The position numbers and the translations under genes are program-made. Positions 37,001-45,645 of a DNA stretch of 64,000 nt are shown here, piece after piece (the first letter of the stretch is position 1; every line of letters starts with the position of its first letter). The stretch covers positions 28,873,501 through 28,937,500 of the forward strand of contig CM066984.1 of assembly GCA_033977485.1 (NCBI GenBank), written 5' to 3'. The DNA comes from Hydrangea macrophylla (taxonomy: Eukaryota > Streptophyta > Magnoliopsida > Cornales > Hydrangeaceae). Below the pieces are notes generated by a model. The model had not been told where the DNA came from and made no database searches. It saw only the letters and a program-made list of their open reading frames with translations.

Positions 37001-40000
37001 GGATGTCCTAGTCTAAGATGCCAAATCATTATTTGTTCACGGATAGAGAGAGAACTAATACTAGTACTAAAGCCTTGAGCTTGTTTAAAACTGAGGAAGT
37101 TGTCATCAAAATAGTAGAGACCGTCCACCATACTAGCACTGCCAATCATCATCCCCGTGCTCAGATCCTGAAAATCACAGTGGGAATGAAAAAAGGTAAC
37201 ACGACAATTAGAATCTTTAGAGAGTTTACAGATAAGAGATTACAGGCAAGATTAGGGACATGAAGGACAGATTTAAGGGTGGTTTTTTCAGAAATTTTGA
37301 TAGAACCTTTTCTTGCAATAGATGAAAAATTCCCAGCTGCAATTCTGACATTTTTATCCCCAGAACAAGGCACCTGAATCAATGATCCAAGGTGTAGGAT
37401 TAGAATGACAAGAGAAAGCACTAGAGTTGCTACCTGATTGAGCCAGAGAAACACTAGGAATACCAGACTCTTGACTGGATTTCAGCAACTTCAGAAGATG
37501 ATCCATCTGCTCTTTACTGACGGTACCAGCATTAGTCTCATTTGCACGAACAGGTCGGTCTCCAGGCTTGCTACCCTTCCAGTTGGTAGGTTTGCCATGG
37601 ATCTTCCAGCACGTCTCACGTGTATGGCGGGGTTTGTTGCAGTAATCACACCAAATCCGAGGCTTGTCCCCAGTTCTGGGCTTGCCATTGGAGGCTCTTC
37701 TCGCATTTGCATCAGCAGCGACTAGAGTAGAATTTTCAATTGGTGCCCTAGTCTCCTTTTTTCCGAGCATAACACTACGACGGCTTTCCTCCCTCCGGAC
37801 TTAAGCAAATACCTCTCCACGTGAAGGAAGTGGACCATGACCAATGATCCTTCCCCTTACTTCATTGAATTCCACATTCAAACCAGCGAGAAATTTGTAG
37901 ATGCGGTCATTTTCCACTGTCTTCTTGTGGTGTTTGTAATCAATCTGGAGATTTTCCATTCATAGTTATTGAAGATATCCATATATTGCCACAACCTTGT
38001 CATAGTGAAGTATTTGGTGACATTGTCTCCCTCTTGTCGAGTTCCTCCAAGTTGTAGTTGCAGTTCGTACACTTGGGATTGATTGCCGAGGTCAGAATAC
38101 ATGGAATTAACATTATCCCATAGTTCCTTGGCAGTTGGATAGCACATATAATTAGAGGCGATGTCTTCATCCATGGAATTAACAAGCCATGCCATAACCA
38201 TGGAATTTTTTGCATCCCAACTAGCATAAGTTGCATCCTTCGAATTAGGTGCCTTTGTATCACCAGTCAGGTGCCCAATATTTCTTCTCCCTCGGATATA
38301 CATATGCACTGATTGAGACCAGCGTAGGAAATTGTCTCCATTAAGACATATAGTGGTAATTTGAACAGAGTGGGAGTCACGGTTTTCTGTAGGCTTGGAT
38401 TCAGATATCGTGGGAGGCTAGGGTTACAATATCAAGGAATAAGTCCTGATAATGTAGAAGAGTCAGAAATAAAGTTCTTGCTCTGATACAATCTAAACAA
38501 TCAAGAAATTTGGAAAGAATTGTTTCTATGAACATTTGTATTTCATTGATACACAAAGTAATATATGCATACACTACTTATAGACTGTACACGGTACTAA
38601 AAAAGGAACAAAATAATCTTACAGCTAATTTCCCTTATTTACAGTGTTGATTAGCTTATATTAAGTATAAAAACCAGCTAGGCAGTCCCTAGAGATCATT
38701 AATTAATCTCAGTCATATTAGCAATTAATCTCAGCCAGATCAGCAATATACCTCAGCTGAATATTCTTCTTTCCAACAAAAACTACCCTAAACATCATCT
38801 AGTCTTAACCCCAAAAAAAAAAAAAAAAAGGAAAAAAGAGACCAACCCTTGCGTCGTCTCTTCGACATTCGACACACAGAAACTCTGGTTCGTCGCCTCT
38901 CTCTCTGGCCTTTGTTCTCAGTGTGAGCAGCCTCTTGCTATGAGTGGTCTCAGTCTTTGTCTCTCTCAGCCACGTCCACAGCTTCAATAAGTTTTTTTTT
39001 TTTCCCAGATATGATATGATGATTTCTGTATTTTTTTTTTTCTTTTAAATTGTGTCACTCTTAAAGTTCATGTTAGTTTTAAATTTGTGTTACTCTTTAG
39101 GTGTCAATATACCATTTACTAACTTCTTGAGCAGCTGTGCAAGGCTTTGGTTAATGCGGACTCGTTTCTTCTTCTTCTTCTGCTTCTTTTTTCCATTACA
39201 TTGTTTACTTGTGAAATAGTAGTTGGTGTCGATTACTTGCATATTTAACCTTTCTGTTGATGAGTTTATTACTTGTTCATTGTTATTAGTGGCTTAATTC
39301 GAAAATCATAATTTTGTTGTTATTTATGTGCCTTTTCGCCAATTGTGATTAGACATGGTAAAATATATATTTTTAAAAAATAAAATAAAAATCGTGTCCC
39401 TGAAGTATCGTATCCTGCTTTTTATAGAAATAGCTTGTCGGCGTATTTGTGTCGTATCGTATCCATGTTGCGTATTCGTGTCGGTGCTTCTTAGGTCAAA
39501 AGTTGGGGCTTTTGTGCCAATTGAGACCTCGTCCACAAAGGGACTGTCAAGTTAGCAATATTTAAATCTCCTGGCTGTACATTTGGTGGGAGTTGGGGAA
39601 GAAGATAGTTGTGGTAGAGTGCTTTTTCCAAATTCTCTCTCAGCTTCTGTCACCAAGGAGTTAACGGCCCGTTTGGTTCATGGATTCTTAGGGTGGATTT
39701 TGATTCCACCCGAAGATTACTAGTAATCATAAAATATGTCTTTGTTTGGTTCATGGAATATTCAATGAATTGTGGGTCCCATTGGATTTAGAATCCACCC
39801 AAAGGTGGAAAATAGGGTGGATTCTAAATCCTAGCTTGGAGGTGGTATTCCTAAAGATTACTGGGGTTTTGATTTACTATTTTCATAATACCTAAACTAG
39901 CCTTTATTAGACTATTAAACAAACAAATAATGTGATCAGAAGAAATTCATGATTAAAATTATTATTATTTTCTAAAATGGAGATATTGGTAGATGAGATT

Positions 40001-43000
40001 GTTTATGATGATTTTTTATGCTTGAAACATTATATTTGATGTTAGTTTAATAACTGAATTCAAATTTTGGTTGCTAAATGTTAATGATTGAAAAGTCTAT
40101 GATATTACACTAACTACATATTTGGCATATTGTGATTTTGTACGTTAGATCTATACATGTTTTATGATTAAAAATATAATATATCTTTTGTTTATTATTC
40201 AAATATATTTTAACTACATGTAATAATTTCGACTCATGTTCATGTCTTAAACGAAAATTCTCTAAAGAGGGCGCCCTCTCTTTATTAAAGAGAGGGCCTC
40301 TGTTTTGGCCGTATGATCGTATTTTCATTAAGGACGCTGTTGTCATTTTACAGTTTTTAAACACAATTTGACTGCCAAAACAGATGCCCTCTCTATAATA
40401 AAGAGAGGGCGCCCTCTTTAGAGCCTGACAATTACTCTATTTATCTAGTTTTTTATGTGTCATTGATTTTTAGATTTATACCATTATTTTTTTTAATCAC
40501 CATCCATTTTTAGAGGGTTGACAATTTGATTTTAACTCATACATTCTTTTAGGCTTTTAGCCTTCAAGGGTAGCTTAGGTGTTTAACAATATTTCTATTT
40601 TATTTTCCTTGACCCAACCAAACATTGGATTCTAAATCCAGCTAGAATTCTATTGGTGAACCAAACATTCTGCAATGATTCAGATTCCTGGTAAAGTGAT
40701 TACTGGTATTATGATTTCTAGTAATTAGAATCCACCTAAAATAATCCGTGAACCAAACGGGCCGTAAAGGATAAACCCAGTTAAGGTTACAAGTCTGGAG
40801 CCAAGATTTGGAGTTAGTGGGGGCACAGATTGACATGCGGTTCGGGGAAGCGTCCCCGGTCCAAATTTTTTTTAAGTTAGAAATAGTGTATTTTTTATTT
40901 TTATTTTTATTTTTAAATTTCTACGATTTTTGAAATTGTATGATTTTTCTGTGGGTTTCACATATAGTAGGTTAAGTACAACATTATTAATCGAAGGCAA
41001 ACTTTCTTTTCTTTTTTTGATTTTGCACTGCACAAGGGGAGGTAGTGCTCTCGCAAGCCATAAAATCCCCACCCATGAGACTCGAAACTGCAACCACTTG
41101 CACGTGGGATGAAATCTGTTACCATTGGGTCGTCCCTTGTTCTCTACTCGTAGGCAAACTAATATCTCTATAACTCCTCAAAACAAAATTGTGTTTATAT
41201 ACCTAATTTATATGTTGTTTTCACTTATAAAACAAAGAATCCTCGTACGTTCAAATGATGTTGAGGCTACTTGGGTAAATAGAATATTTATTTGGTTTTA
41301 AAGTTAGAAAAAGTTAAGAACGAAAGTGAGATTTGTGATTTCAGAAGGGGCAAAATAAAATTTTAGTGGGGGGCCGGGGGCACAAATGCATAATACATAA
41401 AAACAGAAGGTAGAAAAAGTAATTTTGAAAAATTGAGAGGGGGTACAAAGGCTATACCTCCTCCCCTGATACAAGTCCAAGACTTAGTGCATTTTTGGTA
41501 AAGATTTTTTTGGTTGTTGTTTGTGTCATCTTGTTTAGGAGAAATGCTAGAATTTTCGGATACAAGCAATGGGGAGAAGATATTTGGACTAATGTGCTTT
41601 CTCGAATTCTTTGTTGGCAGATTGGTTCACGAGTCGACTTCTTAATCAAATCCTAATAAAATCCTACCAAGTCACAAATCTATCCCGTATATCATGGAAT
41701 TTATAACCTAATCAGATAAATAATATAAAACAAAATCTGTCGTAATTGATTCGATTTGATTGGATTACAATCAAATCTTGAATATTTTCCTATATTCCAA
41801 CACTTGTGTTTATAATGTTGGGGCTATTGAAACTAGTGGAACCCACCTTCAAAAAGGAATATTTGAATTAAATTTGTTGGTTGCATTTTTGCCAACATTG
41901 GCTCCCTTCTCTCTGAAAGGGCCATAATGAAGCCCTTAGGTTATGGTGTTTTCACGTGTTGATAGATAGCAAGACCAGTTCAATGCATAGTGTTCATGTT
42001 GAAAATATGCATATTGTAGGAAGCTCTTATACTATATTGTTCTCCATGGTATTCTTGGTTTCATATAAAAGTTCCCCAATTTCTCAGTTTTTTCCCCCTA
42101 ATTTTCTCTTTCTAGACTTTGGTTCTCTATGCTTTGACTTGTTGCCCGTAAATGCAACTCAGAACCTAGTGTTGAATCACAAAAGGTTGGCTTTTAGGGC
42201 AGGACCAAAAGACTACTGCCTTCCTAGTGACTAATAGGTCTTTTGTGCATGTAAATAATTGTTTCATTTGATCTTTAGGAAGCGAAGGATCCTCTTGTGA
42301 AGGCTGTGCTAGATGGTCGCCAGCTGGCTTTGAAGGTAGATCATCTCACTCTTAATTTATCGTCCTTTCTTTTGAGTGTTTATTTCAAGTTCTTGTTTAT
42401 TGATGGAAAGGTATCTTCTCAGTCCTTTGGCTCCGTTTGGTTGATGGATTTAGTGAGGGGAAAGGAAAGGAGAAAACGTTTCTGCATTGGTTAATGAAGA
42501 AAATAGGAAGCAAAAGAAAACATGGCGAGGAAACAATTTGAGTTATGAATTGTGTGAGTCATACGACTCATACCCCAAAATATATATATATATATATATT
42601 TTTTTTTCTGTAGGTGCAATTATATTGTGAATTTGTTACAATTCAAGGATGGAGGAACAAAACAAAGGAACTAGTTTTCCTTTCCCTTCTCTAAATCCAC
42701 AAACTTAAAGGCACAAGCACATATAGGTGCAATTGTCTCCCGTGGCCTAGGCGTAATGCACAGAAAAAAGCACGAGCTTGAGTGAAGTTAGCTGCACCTT
42801 TGCCTTGAGCAAATATACAGAACTCAATAATTACCGTATACATGTAAAATAAATTGCTAAAACATAAAAAAATGTTCATTTTGACCTATTAGCTCAATTG
42901 GCCAAATAGTAAGTTGTTTTCCACGGTGCTTCACAAAATAGTTTACGTTAAGATAAAATATTAAAGACCTAATCGAAATACGAAACTATCACCAAATTTC

Positions 43001-43794
43001 AAATTTAATTCCCATGTAAATTATTTGCATTAGGCTTTTTCCCTCTCTTTTCTTTTCCTTTTCTAAAATTGGGAATCTGTGTTGGTCTCAATGAGGAATA
43101 TTATTCTATTTTTAAAATGTAACCCTTGTGTTTTGGAAGTTGTAATGGCCTAATAGGTCTTAATATGGGTCCAAAGCTAAGACGAGGTGGGTCATGATTT
43201 GTGTTTAAAGCTAATATTAGGTGGGTCTGAATATAGGACTTAGTTTCATGCCTAATTAAGTTATTGATGCATACTTTGTTGGGGCACGGGCTTTTAAGAA
43301 AAAACGCAAGAAAGCCTAGGCGGGCCTGTTAGAAAGGCAAGGCGAGGTGCAAAGGTTGAGCCCTCCTAAGCCTGAGCCTTAGGTGCGCCTTTAACAACAG
43401 AGACCTTAGAAATGGTATAACTATTATAGTTATTTTTGTTCTATAGCTGTTTTCCATTGGTTTGAGGTCTATGGTGTTTGTTGACTTTCCAGATCAGTGC
43501 AAATTCTGTATATGGGTTTACAGGAGCTACTGTTGGCCAATTACCTTGTTTGGAGATATCTTCAAGTGTTACGAGCTATGGTAATATATTTCACTTGTTG
43601 ATCAATCTTCTTATTATCCAAAATTTTCCTTTCTGTAAGCCTGTAAGGTAAACCAATTTTGAGTTATTTCTTTTTGATTTCTGCTCGATCTTACAAGTTT
43701 GCCCCCTTTTAAAGGTCGACAAATGATTGAACACACAAAGAAACTCGTGGAAGAGAAATTTACAACTCTTGGAGGCTATGAACACAGTGCTGAG
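18951..43794 (+). CDS. POLD1: DNA polymerase delta catalytic subunit (POLD1), exons 1-20, 3' part not in window
   Basis: Catalytic subunit of polymerase delta, the family B lagging-strand replicase with proofreading. Exons: 18951-19209, 19689-19799, 20203-20309, 20488-20647, 21500-21695, 21810-21945, 22059-22196, 23323-23400, 23597-23688, 25812-25878, 25957-26028, 26807-26893, 28297-28416, 28510-28608, 32047-32154, 32302-32397, 32487-32552, 42279-42335, 43493-43580, 43715-43794. All junctions are GT-AG and the frame stays open for 739 codons. Exo I (FDIEC, 302-306), Exo II (N384-D389), Exo III (Y498-D502), motif A (DFASLYPSI, 591-599) and motif B (NSVYGFTG, 687-694) are intact. The start [10 protein letters not shown] is chosen because it follows the CT-rich leader and fits plant POLD1 N-termini. 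The exon with motif C (YGDTDS) and the C-terminal metal-binding cysteines was not found. Confidence 0.95.
21810..28416 (+). CDS. POLD1: POLD1 exons 6-13: 3'-5' exonuclease domain
   Basis: Residues 278-541. Exo I supplies D303 and E305, Exo II N384 and D389 ([12 protein letters not shown]), and Exo III Y498 and D502, which is split by the intron between exons 12 and 13. All metal-binding acidic residues needed for proofreading are present. Intron 7 (22197-23322) contains a MITE and a TRIM, intron 9 (23689-25811) a tandem duplication and a MITE, and intron 12 (26894-28296) a dispersed repeat copy. None disturbs a splice site. Confidence 0.94.
22557..22704. mobile_element. MITE-like inverted-repeat element in POLD1 intron 7
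   Basis: GAGTGCATTTTTGGTC on the left and GCAAAAATGCACTC on the right begin inverted repeats that continue for about 40 bp (GACATTTGTCC against GGACACTTGTC). It is about 148 bp and non-coding. Confidence 0.55.
22725..22994 (-). mobile_element. TRIM-like element in POLD1 intron 7
   Basis: Two diverged copies of an LTR-like unit, about 75 bp at 22725-22799 and about 65 bp at 22930-22994, share GAATGGGCCCAA preceded by AAGCTTAAGATG-like sequence. On the minus strand both begin TGTTA(A)GAG. Between them lie a degenerate primer-site-like sequence (TTGGTACAAAGAGG) and a purine-rich end. Small size and lack of coding are typical of terminal-repeat retrotransposons in miniature. A related LTR occurs at 31054. 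Confidence 0.5.
24679..25264. mobile_element. MITE-like element with GTTTTAAAAGGTG ends in intron 9
   Basis: GTTTTAAAAGGTG near the left end mirrors CACCTTTTAAAAC near the right end, with inner repeats around CCTTGAGGCGAGGC / GGCGAGCCTCAAGG. It is flanked by TCTAAAAG (24671-24678) and TCTAAAG (25265-25271), compatible with a target duplication of about 8 bp, as in hAT-type elements. The uninterrupted duplicate reads CTCTAAAGTCG at the same point. It contains the (GA)30 repeat. Confidence 0.65.
24955..25014. repeat. (GA)30 microsatellite
   Basis: An uninterrupted 60-bp GA repeat inside the MITE-like element of intron 9. Perfect repeats of this length are usually highly polymorphic. Confidence 0.97.
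27130..27380 (-). mobile_element. Dispersed GACACGTGTC-type repeat, copy in intron 12
   Basis: Shares, in inverted orientation, TTTCAAATAAACC, GACTTTTACCTCA and CTTCAAAAGAG(T/C)CAC-like blocks with 28990-29085, and carries several GTCCGACACG-type motifs. Non-coding; ends not defined. Confidence 0.5.
28510..43794 (+). CDS. POLD1: POLD1 exons 14-20: polymerase palm and fingers up to motif B
   Basis: Residues 542-739. Exon 15 holds motif A with catalytic D591, and exons 18-19 hold motif B (LALK, then [15 protein letters not shown]). Exon 20 ends GGYEHSAE, and the family sequence then continues into the motif C strand with the second catalytic aspartate pair. Intron 14 (28609-32046) and intron 17 (32553-42278) are enlarged by transposons. 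Intron 17 alone is 9.7 kb. The polymerase domain is therefore incomplete in this window. Confidence 0.93.
28866..29215 (+). mobile_element. Dispersed GACACGTGTC-type repeat, copy in intron 14
   Basis: Contains GTGTCCATGCTGGACACC, TGCTGGACACGTGTCGGAC and an (AT)n run (28922-28941), then blocks matching 27130-27240 in reverse. Non-coding. Confidence 0.5.
29354..29848 (+). mobile_element. GAAGCAC-ended MITE-like element in intron 14
   Basis: Begins TAGGAAGCACCTGTGCGGG and ends near CATGTTTCATA, giving imperfect short inverted ends. It is flanked by GCAGCTAC (29346-29353) and ACAGCTAC (29850-29857), close to an 8-bp target duplication. The interior has GGTGCGGGTGCGGGTGCGGG at one end and GTTGCACCC repeats at the other. 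No ORF. It fits a non-autonomous hAT-like element. Confidence 0.5.
30281..30403 (+). repeat. G-rich tract in intron 14
   Basis: Many G3-G6 runs (for example GGGGGTGGGGGCGGG) with short spacers, interrupted by a TTTC-rich centre. It could form G-quadruplexes in the non-template DNA or the pre-mRNA. It may belong to the same GAAGC-ended repeat class (it starts GCACGAAGCGGGAG). Confidence 0.6.
30721..31135 (+). mobile_element. TRIM-like element in POLD1 intron 14
   Basis: TGTTAAAGGG...CATCTTTACA (30721-30900), then TTGTATCAGAGCC (30902-30914, a one-base variant of the Met-tRNA primer site), about 130 bp of non-coding sequence, a purine tract GAGGGAGGG (31045-31053) and an LTR-like start TGTTGAAGCTTGATATACAT at 31054. 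The right LTR resembles the TRIM at 22725-22994 more than its own left LTR, so the boundaries or integrity are uncertain. Confidence 0.45.
31136..32046. other. Remainder of POLD1 intron 14
   Basis: AT-rich intronic sequence. I see no gene, clear repeat or RNA motif. Confidence 0.6.
33506..33718 (+). mobile_element. GAAGCAC-ended dispersed repeat, copy in intron 17
   Basis: Starts TATGAAGCACTGACACTC and contains GGACACGTGTCAGC and GGACACGTTGGCGACACGCA, then a T-rich run. Its right side merges into the (AT)n stretch where element C inserted. Non-coding. Confidence 0.5.
33744..34029 (-). repeat. Element C 3' LTR
   Basis: 286 bp, highly similar to 38492-38778. The adjacent polypurine tract reads CTTGAGGGGGAG on the minus strand (about 34030-34041). 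Confidence 0.92.
34037..38400 (-). pseudogene. Element C Gag-Pol polyprotein, decayed
   Basis: Minus-strand order: Gag (about 38400-37880), zinc knuckle [14 protein letters not shown] and protease start WIIDSGA (37354-37770), integrase (37152-35596, GHPS..., catalytic core, ERKNKHLLE), RT (35595-34955 in pieces, with VYVDDT near 34980-35000) and RNase H (34037-34954, [10 protein letters not shown]). Frameshifts and stops occur near 37360, 35600, 35415, 35321 and 35000. The protease is deleted right after DSGA. In RT, about 80 foreign bases (about 35110-35191) stand between the YGL and AWF codons, where other copies have about 15. It is non-functional. Confidence 0.92.
38480..38491 (-). other. 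Element C primer binding site
   Basis: The + strand GCTCTGATACAA is the reverse complement of TTGTATCAGAGC, one base off the Met-tRNA consensus, directly next to the 5' LTR. Confidence 0.85.
38492..38778 (-). repeat. Element C 5' LTR
   Basis: 287 bp partner of 33744-34029. The LTR contains tandem AATTAATCTCAG(C/T)-type units near its right end. Confidence 0.92.
39358..39494 (-). mobile_element. GAAGCAC-ended dispersed repeat fragment in intron 17
   Basis: Ends (minus-strand start) with TAAGAAGCACCGACACGAAT, followed by ACACGAATACG-type motifs. Short and non-coding. Confidence 0.45.
39665..40764. mobile_element. MITE-like element with GGCCCGTTTGGTTC ends and TAA duplication (intron 17)
   Basis: The left CGGCCCGTTTGGTTCATGG and the right CCGTGAACCAAACGGGCCG form inverted repeats that extend about 45 bp (GGTGGATT...AATCCACC). 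TAA flanks both sides (39662-39664 and 40765-40767). A 3-bp TAA/TTA duplication with such ends fits the Tourist/PIF-Harbinger class. No transposase ORF is seen in 1.1 kb. A second inverted-repeat element is nested inside at 40260-40423. Confidence 0.75.
40260..40423. mobile_element. Nested foldback MITE (164 bp)
   Basis: CTCTAAAGAGGGCGCCCTCT on the left mirrors AGAGGGCGCCCTCTTTAGAG on the right. The inverted repeats run about 50 bp each (through GCCTCTGTTTTGGC / GCCAAAACAGATGC), leaving a loop of about 60 bp. Each arm is itself partly palindromic (AGAGGGCGCCCTCT), so the DNA or RNA can fold into a long stable hairpin. Confidence 0.8.
41004..41140 (-). mobile_element. SINE-like copy in POLD1 intron 17
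   Basis: The minus strand reads GGGACGACCCAATGGTAACA (A-box-like), then GTTTCGAGTCTCATGGG (B-box-like), and ends in a short A-rich CAAAAAAAGAAAAGAAAG tail. An internal pol III promoter layout with an A-rich 3' tail indicates a tRNA-derived SINE. No target duplication was resolved. Confidence 0.5.
41141..42278. other. Remainder of POLD1 intron 17
   Basis: AT-rich non-coding sequence. The stretch 41690-41803 ends CTATATTCCAACAC and could be an old LTR edge, but no partner was found. Nothing else is recognised. Confidence 0.5.
42583..42608. repeat. (AT)n/T-rich microsatellite in intron 18
   Basis: An alternating AT run followed by poly-T between exons 18 and 19. Confidence 0.85.
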
Positions 43795-44866
43795 GTACAT
43801 CATCTGCAACTTCCCTTTTAGTGGGCTATTTAATTTTTGTTAGACATGGCTAGTGGTATGACAAATTGCCATCACCGATTCACCATAGTTATCTGTGATC
43901 CACATATTGCGGTATTAAATTGTTTTGATCTAGAACACAGCTTAAAAAAATTCTTACTTCATCTTTGCAGCTTTTATGGTAATATACTAAAGCCAACTCT
44001 GATGAATCATAATCTAAAATAAACAATTAACTATGTGCAATTAATGAAAAACGGATAGGTATCACCACATTTTTTCTGTTCCAAATGATAACAAAGGACA
44101 TGCGAGGCAAAATGACAAACACTTAGTATTATAGAAACTCGAAATCTGGAAATGGATTTTGACTTGGGTGGTTAACATTGGCTTGGCATAAGTTTAGGCA
44201 AGTTTAATATTGCCTTCATTAGGCCACCATCAAACAAAAGTTATCGGCCAAGTGTTCTAGGTAGCGGTTCCCCTTGAAGAAGATAGTACAGGGAAAAGAC
44301 ATTGATGCCGTCCATTAAAAACTCAAGAAAAAAGCAATTTCAAAGAGTGCAAGACATGTTCCATCAATTTTTTTTAACAAGGGACTACTTGAGCATTGAA
44401 TACTCCAGTTTTAGAGTTAGTAAAGTCCTTTCTTATTTTCATTTTTAGGTAAGCTCGCACCTAGTTAAATTATGTAGAGTTTCACCAAGTTGTTAAAGTC
44501 GGGTATTTTTGTAATTTACTGAAAATCTGAGTTTTGGCTGTAGTTTTGACCCGTAGGTTGTCCTGAATCCTGATGGTCTAGTTATGGTTTTGGTCTTATT
44601 TGTGGATTTTGAACAGATTTAAATGAGACTAACTAGTCAAAGTTTACCATTGCCCAAGTTGAAAACTCTAGTTGTGCTACAATTGGTATATGTAGAGTTC
44701 ATATATAATGGTTTAATGCTTTCAACTCGAATGGATTAGGTTTTTTATATAGGCGGGGACGGAAGTTTCTTTTACCTATCTCTGTAGGTGACCTATTCAA
44801 TTATGCTGTCTGTGAATTATGTGATACAATTTAAATCATAGGTGATGCTCTATGGAATTGTGGGAG
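43795..44866. other. Intron 20 start of POLD1, no exon found
   Basis: Begins with a normal GT donor (GTACATC) after exon 20. I read through it for a motif C exon and found none. It is AT-rich and non-coding up to the LTR of element D. Confidence 0.6.
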
Positions 44867-45022
44867 TGTTAGATTACTTGTTTTTATTATTTTTACCTTT
44901 TCCTCCTTACACTTTTGTATTCGACATAGGGGTACTACTGTAATCTTAGATTCTTCTCTTAATATAATAAAATACAGGAGACAACATATGTCTCCTAATT
45001 TTTGCCCTAATTCAATTCTTCA
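44867..45022 (+). repeat. Element D 5' LTR
   Basis: Bounded on the right by the primer site and on the left by GGGAG (44862-44866), the presumed target duplication. The partner LTR is absent. Confidence 0.7.
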
Positions 45023-45645
45023 TGGTATCAAAGCCACCCTAAGAGGGTTCTCCACCACTACCCATCATCTCCACCACCACTGGACCACCTAAACCCACCA
45101 CCACATAGCCTGCGATTCTACCCTACCCACCCCTGACCTTCGCCGGAAGCCCTACAGGCTCCCTGGTCTGCGCCGTAAGTCAGCAAGGCATCATGGCCTG
45201 CAACGCGGCCCCTTAGCCCAGCACACAGCCCTCGCAAGCCCTCCAGCCACCTGACCTAACCTTTACGCAACCACCCATGACCATTCTAGCCTAGCCGATA
45301 TTGGTAGAAGGTTCACCACACCCAGCCGACAGCCATACATCTCCTTTCCTCCTAGGCGAGGGTTACATGCAAGCCTAAATCTATCGGCGACTCACCGAAA
45401 CCTTCGCTGCATCTTCTTAGAGTCTTCTTCTGTTGCTGATACATTACGACTACTTCGTTTTGATCGACAGTTAATTCTTTCGTGGTTTTTTGGTCCTTAT
45501 ATGGACCCTTGATCAGCTTTGGCTGATCCGAAGCCTTTGCATGGTGCCTTGATAGATTCTTGAGTCTCCATCACCGTTGGTACAAATTCCTGTTCCTTGT
45601 TTTTTTGTGATTGTTGCGGGTATTTGTTTTGCGTGTCGATTCAAG

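Larger units (their letters stand above)
33744..38778 (-). mobile_element. Element C: antisense Ty1/copia retrotransposon in POLD1 intron 17
   Basis: LTRs at 33744-34029 and 38492-38778 (286/287 bp; minus strand TGTTGGAAAG...TGTTTAGA) flank a minus-strand gag-pol remnant. Flanking ATAAC and AAAAC suggest a 5-bp target duplication with one mismatch. The insertion lies at the end of an (AT)n microsatellite. The primer site is a one-base variant (TTGTATCAGAGC, reverse complement at 38480-38491). The element is antisense to POLD1, so its 5' LTR promoter (right side) would transcribe against the gene. It lies wholly within the intron. Confidence 0.93.

Noticed and set aside
44835..44860. GGTGATGCTCTATGGAATTG as a possible POLD1 motif C exon
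   Set aside because: No frame gives YGDTDS, and it is directly followed by the LTR of element D without a donor site.
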